NCBI GenBank assembly: GCA_002495885.1
Contig: DAHG01000017.1
Location: 1 to 8,074, forward strand
DNA length: 8,074 nt
Direction of reading: 5' to 3'
From: Methanocellaceae archaeon UBA148
Lineage (GTDB): Archaea > Halobacteriota > UBA148
Both the position numbers and the translations under genes were made by a program. Positions within the stretch are counted from its first letter, which is position 1. Every line of letters begins with the position of its first letter. Below the pieces are notes generated by a model. The model did not search any database and was not told the origin of the DNA. It saw nothing but the letters and a program-made list of their open reading frames with translations. This document shows, one piece after another, positions 1 to 7,008 of this stretch.

Positions 1-91
1 ATATTTTTTGGGGCTTATAGGACACATTTAACTGAAATAATATAAAATCTTTTCCTAAAATACGGTAGCTGTGAGGCTGTAGTTGTTTAGA

Positions 92-129
92 TTGGGCAAT
101 ATTGTTGAAGTTGGGCAGTATTTTTGAGA
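92..129. repeat. Two-copy 19-nt imperfect tandem repeat
   Basis: Positions 92-110 and 111-129 are two head-to-tail 19-mers beginning TTGGGCA; 15 of 19 positions match by hand count. The preceding 19 bases show only a weak resemblance, so two copies is the safe statement. The repeat lies in the non-coding tail downstream of topA. No function can be assigned; it may simply be tandem duplication drift. Confidence 0.5.
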
Positions 130-170
130 CTCCCAACCGAAAATTCTACAGTACCCCCAGAGAGGATGCT

Positions 171-176
171 AAAAAA
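171..176 (-). terminator. Possible T-tract terminator after topA
   Basis: On the minus strand the sequence reads ACTCTTTTTT, about 44 nt after the topA stop codon. Archaeal intrinsic termination usually depends on T-rich tracts in the non-template strand rather than on a strong hairpin. None is obvious here. Position and composition fit the end of the purB-gatCAB-topA transcript, but a six-base run in AT-rich DNA is weak evidence. Confidence 0.35.
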
Positions 177-219
177 GAGTAATTAATATCTACCAATTTT
201 ATTCTTGATTATATACTAT

Positions 220-2223
220 TCATTCTTTCTTCGATTTCTGCCACTCGATGTAGTTGCAATATGGACATCCTAGATCCCATGGCCTGCGCCCTTTAGTGAC
301 GATCCTTAAATGGTGAAGACCGTGCTCGTCGCACTCTTTGCTTGTTACTATTATGTTTCCGCTCTTGGGTAATGGAAGGGAGAACGAGCAATTGGGATAT
401 CCAGTGCATCCTATAAAACGACCTCTTTTGGATCGCCTTATCATAAGATCGTAGCCACAATCCAGGCACTTGCCTACTATTTTATCCTCTTTCAATCCCT
501 CTTGGAGTGTCTTGGATACGTGTTCTTTGCTCCCATTTAATTTTTCAAATAATGCACCAAGCATCTCTCTGGATTCTTGAACAACGCTTTCTTCATCAAT
601 CGTGCCATCGGCGATTCTGTCCATGTCTTTCTCAAGTTTGCCGGTCATCTCAGGCTTTGTGATGGTATTTGCGTATTCCTCAAGTGCCCCGATCACAGCA
701 TATGCGGTTCTTGTAGGCTGGATGGGATTACCCACAACATAGGCTCTTGAGTACAGTTTTGAGATTATTTCATGGCGCGTGGATTTAGTGCCCAGCCCCA
801 GATCGTCCATTATTTTGATCAGATGTCCCTGCCCGTATCTTGAAGGAGACTGCGTCTCTTTCCCTGCAAGGTTCGTTTCTTTGACCGTCAGAACCTGTCC
901 TTCCTTAAGCTGAGGCAGGAGCCTGTCCTCGGGGACGTTATAGGAGTAATACCATCGCCATCCCGACTCAATCATCCTTGCGCCGTTCGCTCCAAAATCT
1001 TCGCCGCTTATATCCACGGTCACTGCCATGGTCTCCCACTTTGTTGCGCCTGCAAATGTCGCAAAGAAACGGCGGACGACAAGTTCGTATATCTTCCACT
1101 CATCTTCCCTGATTTCGCTTCGTTTAACAGGAGTTGCCGGGTGTATTGGCGGGTGGTCAGTGGTCTCCTTTTTACCTCTCGTCGGTTTCAGGTTCCCTTT
1201 GAGGAGCTTCTGTGCATACTCATGAAATTCCGTGTTCAAAAATGAGGCTATAATGCCCCTGATATCAAGCGTGGCGGGATAAACAGTATTGTCGGTACGC
1301 GGGTACGAGATAAAACCGTTGACATACAGATACTCTGCTATCCGCATGGCATTTGCTGGAGATATCCCTAAACCGCTTGCAGCTCTCAGGAACTCTGTTG
1401 TATTGAATGGAGATGGGGGTTTCTCGCTTCGTTTTCCTGTTTCGATGCTTTTGACGATTCCTGTCTTTCCGAACTTTGCATGGACCGCTTCAGCTTCAGC
1501 TTTATCCAAGAACCTTCCTTTCTTATGCTGTGCCTCGAATTCCCCGCCGTTTGCCAGGATCGCGTAGATTTCCCAGTAGGGTACAGGTACGAAAATATCC
1601 CTTTCCTTTTCCCTGTTTACCAGTATGGCAAGAGTTGGTGACTGGACCCGACCTACAGAAAGGAAACTGTTCCCGAGCCTTCCTGAACTGAGTGAGACAA
1701 AACGGGTCAGCACTGCGCCCCAAATAAGGTCTATGATCTGACGGGATTCACCTGCTGCAGCCAGGTTAAAATCGATCTTCGTGGGGGAGGCAAATGCGTG
1801 CTTTATCTCTCCCTGGGTTATAGTGCTGTAATGAACCCGATCTGCTGGAACATCGGGATTTATCTTCTGTATCACCTTCAGCGCCTCAACACCGATAAGC
1901 TCACCTTCCCTGTCATAGTCAGTGGCAATGGTAAGATGCTTCGCTTCTTTCCCAAGCTTTCGAAGCGCAGTGACTATATTAGCATGCGTGGGTGAAGTGT
2001 GTATCGGAGCATAGATAAGTTCCTTCAGGTCTGTCTTTTGCCAGTTATTATACTCTTTCGGGAAATCCACTTCCACAATATGCCCGGATAGACCTATCAC
2101 CGCTGTTTCGTTGAATTTATAAGTATCAACGCCACTGATCCTCTCCTTCGTTGGTTTCTTTTCGGACAGTATATCCGCGATTCTCTTCGCCGTACTATGC
2201 TTCTCGGTGATTATCAGGTGCAT
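220..2223 (-). CDS. topA: DNA topoisomerase I (type IA, archaeal)
   Basis: The 667-aa product relaxes negatively supercoiled DNA by cutting one strand, passing the other through the break and resealing it. The N-terminal TOPRIM domain has its glutamate at E7 and the metal-binding DYDREGE motif at 102-108 (D102, D104, E106). The active-site tyrosine is Y307 in GFISYPRTD. The C-terminus carries a classic CxxC/CTGYPNC zinc ribbon (C586, C589, C606, C612) and a second, degenerate CxxH/CxxC element (C631, H634, C653, C656). Length is normal for archaeal topoisomerase I and nothing looks broken. The start is supported by an AAGGAG ribosome-binding site at 2234-2239, ten bases upstream, and by the family N-terminus MHLIITEKH. 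It is the last gene of the operon and overlaps the end of gatB by 29 nt. Reverse gyrase is excluded because there is no helicase domain. Confidence 0.96.
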   Translation of the reverse strand: MHLIITEKHSTAKRIADILSEKKPTKERISGVDTYKFNETAVIGLSGHIVEVDFPKEYNNWQKTDLKELIYAPIHTSPTHANIVTALRKLGKEAKHLTIATDYDREGELIGVEALKVIQKINPDVPADRVHYSTITQGEIKHAFASPTKIDFNLAAAGESRQIIDLIWGAVLTRFVSLSSGRLGNSFLSVGRVQSPTLAILVNREKERDIFVPVPYWEIYAILANGGEFEAQHKKGRFLDKAEAEAVHAKFGKTGIVKSIETGKRSEKPPSPFNTTEFLRAASGLGISPANAMRIAEYLYVNGFISYPRTDNTVYPATLDIRGIIASFLNTEFHEYAQKLLKGNLKPTRGKKETTDHPPIHPATPVKRSEIREDEWKIYELVVRRFFATFAGATKWETMAVTVDISGEDFGANGARMIESGWRWYYSYNVPEDRLLPQLKEGQVLTVKETNLAGKETQSPSRYGQGHLIKIMDDLGLGTKSTRHEIISKLYSRAYVVGNPIQPTRTAYAVIGALEEYANTITKPEMTGKLEKDMDRIADGTIDEESVVQESREMLGALFEKLNGSKEHVSKTLQEGLKEDKIVGKCLDCGYDLMIRRSKRGRFIGCTGYPNCSFSLPLPKSGNIIVTSKECDEHGLHHLRIVTKGRRPWDLGCPYCNYIEWQKSKKE

Positions 2224-3643
2224 TTTGTAATTTCTCCTTTTTCGACTTATTTAGCAATTCAATAACAGTACTTCGATTTACTGTTCCGTGTGTTTCCTTC
2301 ATAACCTGTCCCATTAGGAAATGCATCGCCTCATTTTTCCCTTTGCAAAAATCTTGGAATGCACCAGGATTTTCCTCTATGACCCGAAGTGTTATATTTT
2401 CGCTGGCGTCTACATCCATCTTCAGCAAATCTTTACTCTTGATCTTGACTATCTCTGATGGAGTCCCTCCCTCATCAAGTATCGTTCGTATGACCTGCAC
2501 TGCGCCATTTTCTGTGATTGTGTCTTTTTTCAGCACTTGCAAAATCTGGACCATGTGATTCGGTGAAAATGCGCTTATATCTAGATCCCGGTAGTTCAAT
2601 TCTCCTTTCAGGATGTCTGCTACCCATGTTGCGCTTAAGTTTGCATCTACCTCAGTTGCGACAGTCTCAAAGAAATTGGCCAACCCCAGCTCGGATATAA
2701 GCACTTTAGCATGATTATCTGAGATGCCATACTGAAGAACAAATCTCTGGCGCTTGGCATCCGGCAATTCTGGTAAAGTTTTCTTGATGTCATCCACCCT
2801 ATCCGCTATAGTAATAGGAACTAAATCTGGCTCAGGAAAGTATCGGTAGTCCTCTTCCCCTTCTTTCGTCCTAAGCGAGATCGTGATACCGCGCACTTCA
2901 TCGAAGTGACGCGTCTCCTGTACCACTTTAACCCCCCTCCTCACCAGATTATTCTGGCGCACGATTTCGAACAATAAAGCCTTCTCAACTCCCTTATAGG
3001 AGGAGATGTTCTTTATCTCTGCCCTCGCACCTCCTGCTAAAGATATATTGGCATCTACCCTAAGCGAACCTTCCAGAGAACTATCAAACACATCCAGATA
3101 TTCCAGGATGTTTTTCAACTTGTTCAAAAATAATCTGGCCTCTTTTGGCGTACGCAAGTCTGGTTCTGTCACCACTTCTAATAAGGCCATGCCAGACCGA
3201 TTATAGTCGATAAGCGAATATCTAGATTTATCTATCGTGCCTACATGAACCAATTTGCCGGGGTCTTCCTCCATGTGAACTCTCTTAATCCTGATGATCC
3301 TTTCGCCACCTTCCATATCTAGACTAATACTGCCATTGGTCGCAATGGGATAATCATATTGAGATATCTGGAATCCTTTAACCAGATCAGGATAATAGTA
3401 ATTTTTCCGATAGAACATAGTCCATTCTTCTATGTTGCAGTTCAAAGCCAATGCGACTTTGATCGCATTATCAACAGCTTTCCCATTTGTAACAGGCAGA
3501 GCCCCGGGCAGCCCTAAGCAAACGGGACAGGTGTGAGTATCGGGCTCAGAGTCATGGTATTGTGTAGAACAGGAGCAAAAAAGCTTGGATCTTAGCTTGT
3601 TCAATTGTACATGGACCTCCAAGCCAATGATAACCTCTTTCAT
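2195..3643 (-). CDS. gatB: Asp-tRNA(Asn)/Glu-tRNA(Gln) amidotransferase subunit B
   Basis: GatB (482 aa from this start) binds the misacylated tRNA, phosphorylates the Asp or Glu side chain with ATP and transfers ammonia delivered by GatA. In archaea GatCAB is generally credited with Asn-tRNA(Asn) formation, since GatDE handles Gln. Visible landmarks are the N-terminal IGLEVHVQL, a zinc-binding CxC...CxxC set (C23, C25, C39, C42), the HMEEDPGK loop (123-130), the family signature DYNRSGMALLEVVTEPD (146-162) and SLRVDANIS. The C-terminal half matches the helical/YqeY tRNA-binding region. The ATG at 3643 was chosen because MKEVIIGLEVHV is the conserved N-terminus; a longer reading from 3754 would only add non-homologous residues overlapping gatA. 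The gatA stop codon lies one base upstream. The final ~15 residues run past the usual family end and overlap topA. Confidence 0.96.
   Translation of the reverse strand: MKEVIIGLEVHVQLNKLRSKLFCSCSTQYHDSEPDTHTCPVCLGLPGALPVTNGKAVDNAIKVALALNCNIEEWTMFYRKNYYYPDLVKGFQISQYDYPIATNGSISLDMEGGERIIRIKRVHMEEDPGKLVHVGTIDKSRYSLIDYNRSGMALLEVVTEPDLRTPKEARLFLNKLKNILEYLDVFDSSLEGSLRVDANISLAGGARAEIKNISSYKGVEKALLFEIVRQNNLVRRGVKVVQETRHFDEVRGITISLRTKEGEEDYRYFPEPDLVPITIADRVDDIKKTLPELPDAKRQRFVLQYGISDNHAKVLISELGLANFFETVATEVDANLSATWVADILKGELNYRDLDISAFSPNHMVQILQVLKKDTITENGAVQVIRTILDEGGTPSEIVKIKSKDLLKMDVDASENITLRVIEENPGAFQDFCKGKNEAMHFLMGQVMKETHGTVNRSTVIELLNKSKKEKLQNAPDNHREA
2234..2239 (-). promoter_or_regulatory. Ribosome-binding site of topA inside gatB
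   Basis: The minus strand reads AAGGAG ten bases before the topA ATG. It lies within the last gatB codons, so ribosomes finishing gatB would already cover the topA initiation region. This supports the start at 2223 despite the overlap. Confidence 0.7.
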
Positions 3644-3644
3644 A

Positions 3645-5042
3645 TCATCCCCCACCGTTCCGCTCAAAAACATATGCGGTTCGTAAGATTGTGGCTTCAT
3701 CGAAATGGCGCCCGATGATCTGCATACCGATCGGTAGTTTTCCTGCAAACCCACATGGGACAGATACGGAAGGCACCCCTGCCAAATTTATGGGAACGGT
3801 GTTTACGTCTGCCAGATACAATGCCAATGGCTCTCCTATTTTCTCACCTATCTTGAATGCTGGGAAAGGCATGGTTGGCGTTATCAACACATTTGTATCC
3901 TTCAGAGCGAATTCAAAGTCGCGCTTTATTAAAGTGCGCACTTTTAGAGCTTTGAGATAATACTTTCCATAATAACCAGCTGATAACGCATATGTTCCCA
4001 AGAGGATCCTTCGCTTCACTTCTTCACCAAAACCTTGGGCTTTGATCTCTGAAAACGTGGTATGCCAATCCTTGTCCTTTCCCAGACGAAGACCATATCT
4101 AAGGCCATCAAATCGCGCTAGGTTGGATGAGGCTTCGCTCATCGCAATTATGTAGTAAACTGCCAGGGAATATTTTGTGTGAGGCAAGCTGATTTCTGTG
4201 TAGGAGGCACCCATGTCCTCCAGAGCCTTGATACCGCCCCATACCGCTTTTTCCACTTTTTCATCGATACCTTCTCCGAAGAACTCCTTGGGAACGCCTA
4301 TTTTCACATCAGAGACATCATCCTTGAGTTCTTTCAGGTATTCACACTTTTTAGTCATAGAAGTCGAATCTCTTGAGTCGTAGCCTGAGATTACGTCTAA
4401 GAGTAGCGCAACATCCTTTACATTGCCAGCAAAAGGACCGATTTGCTCTAAGGAGTTGGCATATGCGATCAATCCGTACCTGGAAACCAGGCCATAAGTG
4501 GGCTTCAATCCCACCACGCCGCAAAAAGATGCAGGACATCGAACTGAGCCGCCAGTATCTGAGCCAAGCGCAAGGGGTACTTCCCCACCTGCCACAGCTG
4601 CGGCGCTTCCGCCTGAAGAGCCTCCTGGCACTCTGCTCAGGTCCCACGGATTTCTAGCGGGGCCGAAACGGCTGGTTTCAGTAGAGGTCCCCATTGCAAA
4701 TTCATCCATGTTCGTTTTGCCGATGATGATTGCGCCCTCTGCCTTCAATCGCTCAATCACATGCGCATCGTATGGAGGGACATATCCCTCCAGAATTTTT
4801 GAGCAACATGTGGTTTGTATGCCCTTGGTGGAAATGGAATCCTTGATTCCAATCGGGATCCCTCCGAGCATTCCTTTCGCGCCATGTTTATCCACCCTTC
4901 TTGCCTCTTCCAATGCGCTCTCCTTTGCGAGGGTGACGAACGCATTCAGTTTGCTGTGCTCGATTTTGTCAAATATCGAGTGAACCAATTCTTCCACAGA
5001 CTTTCCGTTCTGGAGCATCTCTCGTATCCCATCGACGTTCAT
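3645..5042 (-). CDS. gatA: Asp-tRNA(Asn)/Glu-tRNA(Gln) amidotransferase subunit A
   Basis: GatA (465 aa) is the glutaminase subunit: it hydrolyses glutamine and channels ammonia to GatB. It belongs to the amidase-signature family, and the Ser-cisSer-Lys triad is complete. K67 lies in GIPIGIKDS, S142 in PGGSSGGSAAAVA and S166 in SDTGGSVRCPASF. The 75- and 24-residue spacings match those I recall for Staphylococcus aureus GatA (K79, S154, S178). The conserved GLKPTYGLVSRYG segment and the C-terminal GMQIIGRHFDEATIL block are also present, so the protein looks full length. It starts one base after the gatC stop, with a weak AAGGA sequence upstream. It ends in three glycines whose codons form the G-rich ribosome-binding site of gatB. 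A stand-alone amidase is unlikely given the flanking gatC and gatB. Confidence 0.97.
   Translation of the reverse strand: MNVDGIREMLQNGKSVEELVHSIFDKIEHSKLNAFVTLAKESALEEARRVDKHGAKGMLGGIPIGIKDSISTKGIQTTCCSKILEGYVPPYDAHVIERLKAEGAIIIGKTNMDEFAMGTSTETSRFGPARNPWDLSRVPGGSSGGSAAAVAGGEVPLALGSDTGGSVRCPASFCGVVGLKPTYGLVSRYGLIAYANSLEQIGPFAGNVKDVALLLDVISGYDSRDSTSMTKKCEYLKELKDDVSDVKIGVPKEFFGEGIDEKVEKAVWGGIKALEDMGASYTEISLPHTKYSLAVYYIIAMSEASSNLARFDGLRYGLRLGKDKDWHTTFSEIKAQGFGEEVKRRILLGTYALSAGYYGKYYLKALKVRTLIKRDFEFALKDTNVLITPTMPFPAFKIGEKIGEPLALYLADVNTVPINLAGVPSVSVPCGFAGKLPIGMQIIGRHFDEATILRTAYVFERNGGG
3647..3656 (-). promoter_or_regulatory. G-rich ribosome-binding site of gatB in gatA tail
   Basis: The last GatA codons plus the stop read GGT GGG GGA TGA, followed by one base and the gatB ATG at 3643. 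The purine-rich G run just ahead of that ATG is the only candidate Shine-Dalgarno region. It supports coupled translation and the start at 3643 over the upstream alternative at 3754. Confidence 0.5.
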
Positions 5043-5043
5043 G

Positions 5044-5322
5044 CTATATTATCCTTGGACCTTTGAAGTACCCTCTTTCCTTCCTGGGCGCATTGCCAAG
5101 CGCATCTTCCTGGCTGATTGACTGCCCAGCTACATCATCTCGAAAAACGTTCGTAAGCCCCAATACATGATGTGTTGGGGAAACATCTGCCTCAACCTCA
5201 TCCAGCTTCTCAAAATAGTCCAGTATCGAGTTCAGCTGATCTGGGAACTTCTCTTTTTCTTCCTCGGTCAGCTTTATCCGAGCCAACCATCCAAGGTGAT
5301 CTACGGTTTTCTTGGTGATCAT
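5044..5322 (-). CDS. gatC: Asp-tRNA(Asn)/Glu-tRNA(Gln) amidotransferase subunit C
   Basis: GatC (92 aa) is the small non-catalytic subunit that wraps around the GatA-GatB interface and stabilises the complex. Length is typical. The N-terminal helix has the family pattern VDHLGWLARIKLTEEE. It is followed by the LNSILDYFEKLDEVEADV helix and the extended tail, including VFRDDV and a basic, aromatic end (YFKGPRII) that resembles the usual GatC C-terminus. The start ATG overlaps the purB stop (ATGA, 5319-5322), indicating translational coupling to purB. Only one base separates its stop from the gatA start. The purine-rich AAGAGATGA upstream is a modest ribosome-binding site. Position directly before gatA and gatB confirms the assignment. 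Confidence 0.94.
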   Translation of the reverse strand: MITKKTVDHLGWLARIKLTEEEKEKFPDQLNSILDYFEKLDEVEADVSPTHHVLGLTNVFRDDVAGQSISQEDALGNAPRKERGYFKGPRII

Positions 5323-6653
5323 GGTTCATCTCTTAACTTTTTCGCCACTAGTTCAACCTGCTCCACTGCAGCGCCAATGTAATTTTCTGGATTCATCAAA
5401 TGCTCGATTTCACTTGGGGAAAGGTGCTTAATAATCTCTTTGTCTTCAAGGAGTGCATCTGCCATATGCTTACCCGTCTTGCGTGCATTCATCGCACATG
5501 TTCTGAGGAGGTCATGCGCCCGCTGCCTACCAACCCGCTTCGCCAATTCAATCATCACTGCCTCAGACATGTTCACTCCTTTTAGCAGGTCAAGATTTTT
5601 CCGAATATTTTCAGGATGTAATTGAAGATGCTGCAGGACTTTTATCATGGTATTGATCGTGTGATCGGTCAGTATCATGACCTCCGGGAATAGGATTCGC
5701 TCGCAGGAGGAGTTTGTCAGGTCGCGTTCATCCCATAGCGTGTTGTTCAACAAGGCAGGTTCGACTTTTGACCTGATGATTCTGGCCAGACCACATACTT
5801 GCTCTGACTTAATAGGATTGCGCTTATGGGGCATCGTAGATGAGCCTACTTGTCTGGAGCCGAAGCTTTCTTCGACCTCAGCAATCTCGCTCCTCTGGAG
5901 AGTTCTCAGGGCGATTCCGATTTTATCAAGTGTAGTTGCCACATTTGCCAAAAACATCACAAACTCTGCATATCGATCACGCTGTATGAGTTGATTCGAG
6001 ACGTCTACTGCGCCCAATCCGAGGTACTGCATCGTTTTATCTTTGATCTCCATATAAAAAGGAGAGAACGCAGCTCCTGTGCCAGCTGCACCGCTCATCT
6101 GACCAACCAGGATTCTTGGCTTCAATTGATTCAAGCGTTGAAGATGTCTCCCCACCTCGGATGCCCAGATTGCAAAGCGAAGTCCGTACGTAGTGGGAAC
6201 TCCAATCTGACCATGGGTTCTGGATACACAGACGGTGTGCTTGTGCTCCAAAGCCAGATCAACCAATATATCCTTTAACCCCCTTAAGCGTCGCTCCAGG
6301 ATATCGATTCCGTCTCTCAGTTGCAGAGCAAGCGCAGTATCCGATATGTCATTTGAGGTCGCACCAAAGTGAATCCACTCACCGGCATCACCACATTGTT
6401 CTGCAAGCGCGAGCACAACAGCCATCATGTCATGCCCGATTTCATCTTCGATCTCTTTGACCCTAGACACTTTGACCTTGCTTAAGTTGGCAGCAATCGT
6501 ATTTGCAGCCTCTTTTGGTATCAGCCCAACATCCGCTTCTGCCCTTGCCAGTGCAGCCTCCACCTCAAGAAACTTCCTCAGCCTCACCTCTTCTGTCCAG
6601 ATTTTTTTCATCTCGGGCGTGCCATATCGGTACTCAATTGGATGAATTGCCAT
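5319..6653 (-). CDS. purB: Adenylosuccinate lyase
   Basis: The 444-aa enzyme removes fumarate twice in purine synthesis: from SAICAR to give AICAR, and from adenylosuccinate to give AMP. It belongs to the fumarase/aspartase superfamily and works as a homotetramer. Visible blocks are the N-terminal YRYGTPEM, HFGATSNDISD at 95-105, SRTHGQIGVPTT around H147, and the superfamily signature GSSTMPHKRNP at 270-280 with the flexible-loop catalytic serine. Length and C-terminus are normal for the family. The start is supported by AGGAGA at 6659-6664 and by the conserved first residues. It is the first gene of the operon; its stop overlaps the gatC start by four bases. Argininosuccinate lyase is less likely because of the YRYGTPEM start and the loop sequence. 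Confidence 0.97.
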   Translation of the reverse strand: MAIHPIEYRYGTPEMKKIWTEEVRLRKFLEVEAALARAEADVGLIPKEAANTIAANLSKVKVSRVKEIEDEIGHDMMAVVLALAEQCGDAGEWIHFGATSNDISDTALALQLRDGIDILERRLRGLKDILVDLALEHKHTVCVSRTHGQIGVPTTYGLRFAIWASEVGRHLQRLNQLKPRILVGQMSGAAGTGAAFSPFYMEIKDKTMQYLGLGAVDVSNQLIQRDRYAEFVMFLANVATTLDKIGIALRTLQRSEIAEVEESFGSRQVGSSTMPHKRNPIKSEQVCGLARIIRSKVEPALLNNTLWDERDLTNSSCERILFPEVMILTDHTINTMIKVLQHLQLHPENIRKNLDLLKGVNMSEAVMIELAKRVGRQRAHDLLRTCAMNARKTGKHMADALLEDKEIIKHLSPSEIEHLMNPENYIGAAVEQVELVAKKLRDEP

Positions 6654-6658
6654 AATGA

Positions 6659-6664
6659 TCTCCT
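6659..6664 (-). promoter_or_regulatory. Ribosome-binding site of purB
   Basis: The minus strand reads AGGAGA five bases before the purB ATG. It is a strong Shine-Dalgarno match and fixes the start at 6653. It also implies a leadered transcript, which fits a TATA element some 60 bases upstream. Confidence 0.7.
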
Positions 6665-6713
6665 GAAAAACTATTTCCTCTGATGATTAAAGTATCTACC
6701 TTATTTTCGGTAT

Positions 6714-6724
6714 GTTTTATTAAA
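6714..6724 (-). promoter_or_regulatory. Candidate TATA box for the purB operon
   Basis: The minus strand reads TTTAATAAAAC here, about 60 bases ahead of the purB ATG. With the usual archaeal spacing of about 25 bases, transcription would begin near 6690, leaving a leader of roughly 37 nt that includes the ribosome-binding site. The upstream BRE is not convincing. The region is AT-rich, so this is a best guess among several TATA-like strings. Confidence 0.35.
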
Positions 6725-6741
6725 TTATGGTTGGAAAAGTG

Positions 6742-6749
6742 AAAAAAAA
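6742..6749 (-). terminator. Possible T8 terminator upstream of purB
   Basis: Eight consecutive A on the plus strand give T8 on the transcribed minus strand, just ahead of the candidate purB promoter. Such tracts can terminate archaeal RNA polymerase. It could end read-through from the HEPN gene and insulate the operon, but it lies some 260 bases after the HEPN stop, and shorter T runs occur nearer (for example 6833-6838 and 6893-6897). Confidence 0.3.
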
Positions 6750-6821
6750 TGTTGGAATTAGTTAGTAATAAGAATATTTTCTCAGTTTTATGTCTTAGAT
6801 GAGTTTGCGTATTGGCTTGTA

Positions 6822-6840
6822 GCTTTCTTGTGAAAAAAGC
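6822..6840. other. Small AT-rich hairpin
   Basis: GCTTTCTT (6822-6829) pairs with AAAAAAGC (6833-6840) around a GTG loop, giving seven pairs and one C·A mismatch. On the minus strand the left arm contains T6. It might contribute to termination downstream of the HEPN gene. Stability is low, so function is uncertain. Confidence 0.3.
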
Positions 6841-6909
6841 CCCTTAGTTTCCCGATGCATAAAGTAGAATTGATTAATTGAACCTACATTATAAAAATTC
6901 GCTTTAACT

Positions 6910-6923
6910 CTGAAATCTATATA
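6910..6923 (+). promoter_or_regulatory. Orphan plus-strand BRE/TATA-like element
   Basis: The plus strand reads CTGAAAT followed by CTATATA, close to an archaeal BRE plus TATA box. No plus-strand gene follows; a transcript from it would begin near 6950 and run antisense into the 3' end of the HEPN gene. In AT-rich DNA such a match can arise by chance. Confidence 0.2.
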
Positions 6924-7008
6924 CAAAACGAATAATTATCGCGCTTAATAGTTGTTAGTTGCAATATTACTTGGACACTCTTTTAATATCTTTACGGCGA
7001 GAAAACCC

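Larger units (their letters stand above)
1..219. other. AT-rich intergenic region downstream of topA
   Basis: No coding region is supported here on either strand. The stretch contains a near-palindromic TATA-like tract at about 39-48, which could serve a minus-strand gene beyond the left edge. It also contains a 19-nt imperfect tandem repeat at 92-129 and a short A run at 171-176 that reads as T6 on the topA strand. No tRNA-like cloverleaf or other RNA gene was recognised by eye. Confidence 0.5.
6654..7008. other. AT-rich intergenic region between HEPN gene and purB
   Basis: This gap of 355 bases contains no credible gene; the longest ATG-initiated frames noticed are only a few codons. It separates the accessory pair at the right from the housekeeping operon at the left. 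Landmarks are the purB ribosome-binding site and TATA candidate near the left end, a T8 tract on the minus strand at 6742-6749, a hairpin at 6822-6840, and a plus-strand promoter-like string around 6910-6923. No tRNA or riboswitch was recognised by eye. Confidence 0.5.

Noticed and set aside
3644..3754. Upstream extension of gatB to an ATG at 3754
   Set aside because: The added 37 residues lie wholly over the gatA 3' end and resemble nothing in GatB, whereas MKEVIIGLEVHV at 3643 is the conserved N-terminus.
4498..4983. 161-codon plus-strand open frame inside gatA
   Set aside because: It lies antisense to a clearly conserved gene, has low-complexity Pro/Ser composition, and shows no domain or ribosome-binding site.
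5850..6278. 142-codon plus-strand open frame inside purB
   Set aside because: It is antisense to conserved purB sequence and its translation resembles no known family.
6855..6881. Tiny plus-strand frame ATG CAT AAA ... TGA in the intergenic gap
   Set aside because: Eight codons, no ribosome-binding site, no conservation evidence.
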